DNA from: Paenibacillus cymbidii
Lineage (GTDB): Bacteria > Bacillota > Bacilli > Paenibacillales > NBRC-103111
Assembly (NCBI RefSeq): GCF_004764705.1
Contig: NZ_SHLX01000036.1
Location: forward strand, 1 to 64,000
Reading direction: 5' to 3'
DNA length: 64,000 nt
The notes under the pieces were generated by a model. The model had not been told where the DNA came from and did no database searches. It worked only from the letters and a program-made list of their open reading frames with translations. The translations under genes were made by a program, and so were the position numbers. How positions within the stretch are numbered: position 1 is the first letter of the stretch; the number at the start of each line of letters is the position of its first letter. Shown piece by piece: positions 59,136-64,000 of the stretch.

Positions 59136-60452
59136 GTGAAAATGGAGCGTTTCGCGGAACAAACGGTATTTATTCGCGATGTGGAAACCGCCAGTCAATT
59201 GATGCGCCGTTATTATTGCACGGTGAAGGAAACGATGCGGGCGATGGCCGGTTATTTGCCTGCCATGAAGATGTGGCCAGCCAAAAAAATGCTGGCCCGG
59301 CATATCTGGTTTGACGCCATGCATGCGGATCTGCTCAGGTCCAGAACATTGGACTTGCGTTACCCGAGAGTCGATGTCGATAACCAATCCGACATTTATT
59401 TGATCCGGTTCCTCCGCCAGTTGCCGACGGCGTCATCGGACGAGCAATTTCTTGTGCATGTCTATCTCGTCATTAAGCCGATGCTGCTGGTCGCTCTCAA
59501 GGAATATTTGGCGGAAACGGATCCGCTCGACGACGCGCCGAGTCATGCCTACTTGAAACGGATCGTGACAGAGCTTGACGAACAACTGCAGGAAGCCGGG
59601 CAAGTAATCCAGCAGATCCCTGTCGATTCCGCGGCTATTGCGAAGTACCGGCAAGAATATGAGCAACTGATCGGCGGATGCGGAGGCGTTCACGGTCCGG
59701 ATCGAGACAACGGGTTCGCGGTTCCGGCAAAGCGGTACGAGCTTCCGATGGAAGGCGGCCGCGACGCCTCGTGGGAGCCCGCAGTCATGCAGGTCCCCCC
59801 GCGCGATCCGCAGAATGTGCTGGAACAACGGCTCTGGATCGCGATCGATCATGCCAATGAAGTATGGGCCAGCGAAACGGCGGCCGCCCTCATTTGGGAG
59901 TATGAAGATATGCCGTGGAACTTGTATTTTAACGCGGCGCGGTGGACTTACGACGAAATGCGCCATGCGATGATGGGCGAGCAACGGTTGAAAGAGTTGG
60001 GCTTCGAAATGGGTGTCGATGTTCCGATGGTTCCGGATCATTGGCGAGCGTTCCGGGAAAGAGGGGTTCTGTCCTTGCTTCTGCTGGTGCATGGGCTGGA
60101 GCAGAAAGGTCCTTTGCATAAATCCAAGCTGAAACAGGAGCTATTTAAAGTAAACGACATTACCGGAGCGCAAGATTGCGATTACGATTGGGCGGATGAA
60201 TCGAATCATATTTCGTTCGGACTGGCGTGGATCAAAGCGGTAGTCCCGGATTGGGACAAAGAGCGGATCATGGAAAAAACGCAGCAAATCGTAACCGAGT
60301 GGGTGGGGTGGATCCGGCATAAGCATGCAAGCGGCGAGCACGGCTACGAGAAATTTATGGAACGCATCGAGGCGAAAACGAAGTCGTACGCGGACAGTGA
60401 GAAACGGATCCAGGCGGATCCGACTCATCTGGCCAAACAACGGGGATTGTAG
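59136..60452 (+). CDS. Ferritin-like (DUF455-type) putative diiron protein
   Basis: A 438-residue protein, all-helical in composition. The C-terminal part holds two E-x-x-H motifs, E274-MR-H277 (WTYDEMRHAMMGE) and E355-SN-H358 (WADESNHISFG), as in ferritin-like diiron oxidases and the DUF455 family. The N-terminal ~150 residues have further His/Asp/Glu spacing (ARHIWFDAMHADLLR) that may be a degenerate helical-bundle repeat. GTG 59136 follows AAGGAG. The gene is probably co-transcribed with the upstream dehydrogenase and may oxygenate or demethylate a sugar derivative; that is inference. Confidence 0.65.
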   Translation: MKMERFAEQTVFIRDVETASQLMRRYYCTVKETMRAMAGYLPAMKMWPAKKMLARHIWFDAMHADLLRSRTLDLRYPRVDVDNQSDIYLIRFLRQLPTASSDEQFLVHVYLVIKPMLLVALKEYLAETDPLDDAPSHAYLKRIVTELDEQLQEAGQVIQQIPVDSAAIAKYRQEYEQLIGGCGGVHGPDRDNGFAVPAKRYELPMEGGRDASWEPAVMQVPPRDPQNVLEQRLWIAIDHANEVWASETAAALIWEYEDMPWNLYFNAARWTYDEMRHAMMGEQRLKELGFEMGVDVPMVPDHWRAFRERGVLSLLLLVHGLEQKGPLHKSKLKQELFKVNDITGAQDCDYDWADESNHISFGLAWIKAVVPDWDKERIMEKTQQIVTEWVGWIRHKHASGEHGYEKFMERIEAKTKSYADSEKRIQADPTHLAKQRGL

Positions 60453-60511
60453 CGGAACAATTCCCGGCCAGAACAAGAGTCGATCCATTTTATCCGATCG
60501 TTGCGGCAGCC

Positions 60512-61210
60512 TCAGTCCAATGTGTCAATCAAGCGTTGCAAAAAGTAAATTCCCCGCATCTGGAGCGTGATCGTTTTGTTCAAATAAGCCTGGATCCGAT
60601 CGGCCAGCTTCCTCGCATGTCCGATGTTTTGCGGATCCAGGAGCGCTATGGAATGCTTTAAATTTACGGTTTCCGCGGAATAAGCGGCGCCCTGCAGCAC
60701 TTGAATCATCCTGATTTTAACAAGATGCGCTTCGTTATAGAGACGGTAGTCGTTGTCCGGCGCCCGCCCGGCGGCGAATAAACCGCTTTTCTCCCAGTAG
60801 CGGATGGCCGATCTGGAAGCGCCCGTCCGTCTGGAAGCCTCGCGGATGCTGAACGATTGGTTAAAGTTGCAAGCTTGGCTGCCTTCCGCATACGATTTCA
60901 ACTCGTTTGCCAGTTGATCCAAACTCGTTTTATCCCCATGAAGCGCGACCTCCCGATCCCTGACGATCCATAATGCGTCATCCAACTCATTTCGTTGAAG
61001 ACGATGCAGCACCTCGCCGGCAACTTCCATGCCGAATGCGGCAGCCATGGCTTGCAAGCATGCCAGATAAGCCTCATGCCGCTCCGTAAATAGGCGGTAT
61101 CCGTTTGCGGTTCGCTCCGCAGGCGGAATTAATCCCTTCGCTTCGTAGTTCCGCAAGGTGTTGGCGCTGATCCGGTACTTTGCTGCCAACTGTTTTGGCC
61201 GAACCTCCAT
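60512..61210 (-). CDS. MerR-type regulator with two DNA-binding domains
   Basis: A 232-residue protein containing two MerR-like helix-turn-helix modules. The first, residues ~5-60, reads LAAKYRISANTLRNYEAKGL then PAERTANGYRLF. The second, ~128-185, reads IREASRRTGASRSAIRYWEK then SGLFAAGRAPDNDYRLYN. Classical MerR proteins have one such domain and a dimerising coil; here the coil and ligand domain seem replaced by the second DNA-binding copy. ATG at 61208-61210 follows AAGGGGGAA by 7 bases. It is convergent with the ferritin-like gene and divergent from the unknown gene at 61373. Confidence 0.8.
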   Translation of the reverse strand: MEVRPKQLAAKYRISANTLRNYEAKGLIPPAERTANGYRLFTERHEAYLACLQAMAAAFGMEVAGEVLHRLQRNELDDALWIVRDREVALHGDKTSLDQLANELKSYAEGSQACNFNQSFSIREASRRTGASRSAIRYWEKSGLFAAGRAPDNDYRLYNEAHLVKIRMIQVLQGAAYSAETVNLKHSIALLDPQNIGHARKLADRIQAYLNKTITLQMRGIYFLQRLIDTLD

Positions 61211-61372
61211 TTTGTTCCCCCTTGCAGAATTGGATAAAACCATAAAGTGCTTTGAAATATTTTTCGGGATGCAAGCTTAATTTCCTGCCAATAAATCTGC
61301 TGTACCTTCCCATTTGCTTAAATGTTGTACGATGGAGGTAATTCATTTTCAATTTTCAGGGAGGAGTATAAA

Positions 61373-61867
61373 ATGATCATGAAACCTGTATTCCATTGCG
61401 ACATGACGATCGAGGAGATTGGCGGGGCCGGCAAATCGTATATCGAATCGGCTTGGAAGGCATTATACGATTCGTTGCATGAGCAGTTGACGGCCGCTTT
61501 TCGCGAAATCGAGGATGCGGCTTACGGGCTTTATTTGGACCAGTTGATGCCCGCGTTATTTGACAGCCTGGAAGACGCCGGTTTCGAAACAGCGGAGCCG
61601 CTCGAGGAGCATGACTTCGTCATTGGGAAACGGCTGTTGTTTCGCCATTCGCTTGAAAAATGGGGGACCGAGGACAACAGATCCCGTGTGTTCTGGAATG
61701 TTGTCCGCAGAAAGAGCGACCAACAACCCATCGGTACGTTATTGACGGAGATTCCGCATTCTCACCTGAAGTTCGACATTCCGGCGGCACCTGAACTCTA
61801 TCCGGTGAGAGAGCACGGAAAGCAACAAATCGCGCAAGAGATTCGACGGATCAAGGAGCAAAAGTAA
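61373..61867 (+). CDS. Protein of unknown function, 164 residues
   Basis: No family is recognised. It is a soluble, acidic, helix-rich protein (WKALYDSLHEQLTAAFREIE) ending in a charged tail (QIAQEIRRIKEQK). GGGAGGAG precedes ATG 61373 by 6 bases, and codon use is like its neighbours, so it is probably real. The AraC gene that follows begins about 58 bases after its stop. The divergent double-MerR gene lies 160 bases away, so it is a candidate target. Confidence 0.65.
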   Translation: MIMKPVFHCDMTIEEIGGAGKSYIESAWKALYDSLHEQLTAAFREIEDAAYGLYLDQLMPALFDSLEDAGFETAEPLEEHDFVIGKRLLFRHSLEKWGTEDNRSRVFWNVVRRKSDQQPIGTLLTEIPHSHLKFDIPAAPELYPVREHGKQQIAQEIRRIKEQK

Positions 61868-61924
61868 TGGCGAGTGCCGCGAGTTGCGCGGCGCTTTCAC
61901 AACGAGTCGCAAGGAGCGGTCGGG

Positions 61925-62785
61925 ATGTCGGTTACGGTGCAAGACACGATGCGCATGTCCATATTCCGGGTGGAGCAAGTCCGGTACGAATCGCGCCAAT
62001 TCGTATCCGACCCGCAAGGATGTTACACGATTTCCTATGTGTGCGAAGGGCAGGTGGAGACGACGTGCTCCGGCGTCACTCATATCGCCGGAAGCGGCGA
62101 TGTGATGATTCACCCCCCGCACGTTCCTTTCGAAGTGCGCGCCCGCCAGCCGGGGGAGCATCTGTTCGTGAATTTGGCGTTGAAGGTGCTGGACGAAGTC
62201 GATTTTGTCCGTCTCGCTTCGCTCAAGCGGATCATTCCGATTCGCGACAGGCAGGCGTATCAGGCTGCATTCTTCCGCCTGCAGCAAGCCTGGCTGCTGC
62301 CGGACTCGATGCTGCGCGAGACGAGAACGTTCGCGGCCGCCCTGGAGCTGCTCGCCGCGCTGATTGAAAGCAACACGGACAGCGACGAGGAGCGCGTTGT
62401 CCTGCATCGCCATGCGGAAGGCCGTCTGGCCGGCATCGTCGAAGCGATGGGCGAACGGCTTCACGAGAAGTTGACCGTCCAGGATCTGGCGAATCTCGTC
62501 CATTGGCATCCGGCTTATTTTCAGCGCAAATTCCGTTTGGCCTATGGGGTCAGTCCGATGGAAATGCTGCACAAGATGAGAATGCGCCAGGTCGTCCGTT
62601 TGCTGGAGGACCCCGACTATACGCTCGACCGCATCGCCGCCGACTGCGGCTATTACGACGCGGCCCACCTGAACAAGGCGTTTCGGCTGCAGCACCGGAT
62701 GACTCCCGGGGAATATCGCAAAAGCTTGCGTTTTACCAAAAACAGCTTCGATTTTACATGGCGCGGAAACCTCGATCGCACGTAA
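61925..62785 (+). CDS. AraC family transcriptional regulator
   Basis: A 286-residue AraC regulator. The N-terminal domain has YTISYVCEGQVETTCSGV and DVMIHPPHVPFEVRA. The C-terminal motifs are LTVQDLANLVHWHPAYFQRKF and TLDRIAADCGYYDAAHLNKAF. ATG 61925 follows AAGGAG by 9 bases. The sulfatase starts 47 bases downstream on the same strand, so this protein probably regulates it, and the two may be co-transcribed. Confidence 0.9.
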   Translation: MSVTVQDTMRMSIFRVEQVRYESRQFVSDPQGCYTISYVCEGQVETTCSGVTHIAGSGDVMIHPPHVPFEVRARQPGEHLFVNLALKVLDEVDFVRLASLKRIIPIRDRQAYQAAFFRLQQAWLLPDSMLRETRTFAAALELLAALIESNTDSDEERVVLHRHAEGRLAGIVEAMGERLHEKLTVQDLANLVHWHPAYFQRKFRLAYGVSPMEMLHKMRMRQVVRLLEDPDYTLDRIAADCGYYDAAHLNKAFRLQHRMTPGEYRKSLRFTKNSFDFTWRGNLDRT

Positions 62786-62832
62786 GGTTAGGAGGAAAGC
62801 CGATCATCCATTCTCCTGCGAAGAGGTGCGTC

Positions 62833-64000
62833 ATGAGGATCGTTTACCTGGATCTCGATTCGACAAGACCCGACCATTTGGGCTGCTACGGGTATCGCCG
62901 CAACACATCGCCCCACATCGACCGCATCGCCCGGGAGGGCGTTCTGTTCACCAATTATTATACGTCGGACGCGCCCTGCTTCCCGTCGCGCACGGCGCTG
63001 ACGACCGGCCGCTTCGGCATCCATAACGGCGTCGTCGGACACGGGGGAACGGCAGGCGACCCCCGGCTCGAAGGCGCCTCGCGCCAGTTCAAGGATCGCT
63101 GCGCGAGCGACAACCTCGCCTCCGTGCTGAAGGCGAACGGATTCCGCACGGCGCTCGTCAGCCCGTTCGGCGAACGTCATTCCGCCTGGACGTTTTATGC
63201 CGGGTACCACGAGATGTACAACACCGGCAAGGGCGGCCAGGAATCCGCCGAAGAGGTGACGCCGACCGCGCTGCGCTGGATCGAACAGAACGCCAAGGAT
63301 GACAATTGGCTCCTCTACGTCAACTATTGGGATCCGCATACGCCGTATCGCGTGCCGCCCGAGTACGACAACCCGTTCCGGGACGAGCCGCTTCCCGAGT
63401 GGCTGACGGAGGAAGTGCACGAGCGGCACAAGCGCAAACCCGGCCCCCACAGCGCGCTCGACATGTGGATGTACGGCAATGTCAACGATAGGAACATGTT
63501 GAAGTATCCCCGGTACCCCGGCGAGTTGACGGATATGGACACGCTTCGTCAGGCGATCGACGGCTACGACGTGGGCATCCGCTATATGGACGAGCATATT
63601 GGGCAATTGTTCGAGGCGTTCCGACGGCAAGGCGTCATGGACGATCTGGTCGTGATCATCAGTGCGGATCATGGCGAAAATATGGGCGAGCTTGGCATCT
63701 ACGGCGAGCACGGCACGGCGGATCAGGCGACTTGCCGGATTCCGATGATTATTCGCTGGCCCGGTCTGACATCGGGTACTGCCGATCACGGGCTGCATTA
63801 CCATCTCGACCTTGGTCCGACCTTGACCGACATGCTTGGCATCGGCGCTCCCGCATCGTGGGACGGAAGCAGCTACGCCGGTTCCATCCGGGAAGGCGGC
63901 GATACCGGCAGGGACTATCTGGTCGTATCGCAATGCGCCCATGTATGCCAACGCAGCGTTCGCTTCCGGGATTACTTGTACATTCGCACCTATCACGACG
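62833..64000 (+). CDS. Sulfatase, cut off by window end
   Basis: An arylsulfatase-type hydrolase; at least 389 codons are present and the frame is still open at the window edge. It starts MRIVYLDLDSTRPDHLGCYG, with the Asp pair for calcium. The Cys-type formylglycine motif is C49-F-P-S-R53. DHGENMGE supplies later metal or substrate residues. There is no signal peptide, so it would desulfate imported oligosaccharides, and it needs a formylglycine-forming or anSME-type enzyme that is not in the window. ATG 62833 follows AAGAGGTG. It points to a sulfated glycan, glycosaminoglycan or algal, as a nutrient. Confidence 0.88.
   Translation, partial: MRIVYLDLDSTRPDHLGCYGYRRNTSPHIDRIAREGVLFTNYYTSDAPCFPSRTALTTGRFGIHNGVVGHGGTAGDPRLEGASRQFKDRCASDNLASVLKANGFRTALVSPFGERHSAWTFYAGYHEMYNTGKGGQESAEEVTPTALRWIEQNAKDDNWLLYVNYWDPHTPYRVPPEYDNPFRDEPLPEWLTEEVHERHKRKPGPHSALDMWMYGNVNDRNMLKYPRYPGELTDMDTLRQAIDGYDVGIRYMDEHIGQLFEAFRRQGVMDDLVVIISADHGENMGELGIYGEHGTADQATCRIPMIIRWPGLTSGTADHGLHYHLDLGPTLTDMLGIGAPASWDGSSYAGSIREGGDTGRDYLVVSQCAHVCQRSVRFRDYLYIRTYHD

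Noticed and set aside
1..64000. tRNA, rRNA or known riboswitch
   Set aside because: No cloverleaf, ribosomal or riboswitch consensus was recognised by eye; a covariance-model search would be needed to exclude small RNAs.

Overview
The window looks like a chromosomal segment of a Gram-positive soil or plant-associated Paenibacillaceae member (Paenibacillus/Cohnella type). The evidence is strong AGGAGG-type ribosome sites, lipobox solute-binding proteins, LplB/YtcP-like permease pairs without their own ATPase, YesM/YesN-like two-component systems and many AraC regulators. Most of it is GC-rich. The stretches around 39.9-46.3 kb and 50-54 kb are visibly more AT-rich. No rRNA, tRNA, CRISPR array, transposase or phage gene was seen.

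Layout. (1) 0.1-2.3 kb: an AraC regulator and a convergent Gfo/Idh/MocA dehydrogenase share a 17-bp terminator hairpin. (2) 2.5-18.7 kb: a long co-directional catabolic block holds an SDR, a PhyH-type dioxygenase, a NagB-like deaminase, two tandem L-arabinose/L-fucose isomerase-like paralogues, a GH127-like protein, an enolase-superfamily enzyme and a ROK kinase. A response regulator, a histidine kinase and a permease-permease-binding protein set follow. (3) 18.9-27.2 kb: a second transporter set with its own regulator and an unusual kinase with two sensor modules. (4) 27.3-37.5 kb: GHL10-like hydrolase, HpcH/HpaI aldolase, BNR sialidase-like protein, metallophosphoesterase, secreted beta-helix protein with a duplicated C-terminal domain, two dehydrogenases and a DJ-1/PfpI protein. 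(5) 37.5-40 kb: a gene graveyard with remnants of five genes around one intact deacetylase. (6) 40.2-44.5 kb: metal homeostasis (zinc CDF exporter, CopA ATPase, His-rich lipoprotein) with recognisable ArsR-type and CsoR-type sites. (7) 44.6-46.3 kb: a pRiA4b ORF-3-like protein with an acidic repeat tract, then a cluster of short palindromes. (8) 46.3-54.2 kb: AraC and divergent GH116 glycosidase, then a small GntR-linked locus (six-hairpin glycosidase-like protein, GntR, SDR, Ldh-family dehydrogenase). (9) 54.4-56.8 kb: an MHYT-PAS-GGDEF-EAL protein. (10) 56.8-64 kb: AraC, dehydrogenase, ferritin-like putative diiron protein, a MerR-type protein with two DNA-binding domains, an unknown protein, AraC, and a sulfatase cut by the window end.

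The genes appear to work as carbohydrate-utilisation islands: sensor kinases detect an external oligosaccharide or its binding protein, AraC-type regulators switch on transporters and secreted hydrolases, and cytoplasmic isomerases, dehydrogenases, kinases and aldolases process the sugar. The best candidate for undescribed biochemistry is the 2.5-11.7 kb block. The best regulatory finding is a near-identical pair of 21-bp-spaced direct repeats in front of the second transporter (18856) and the GHL10 operon (27212), which ties these units into one regulon.
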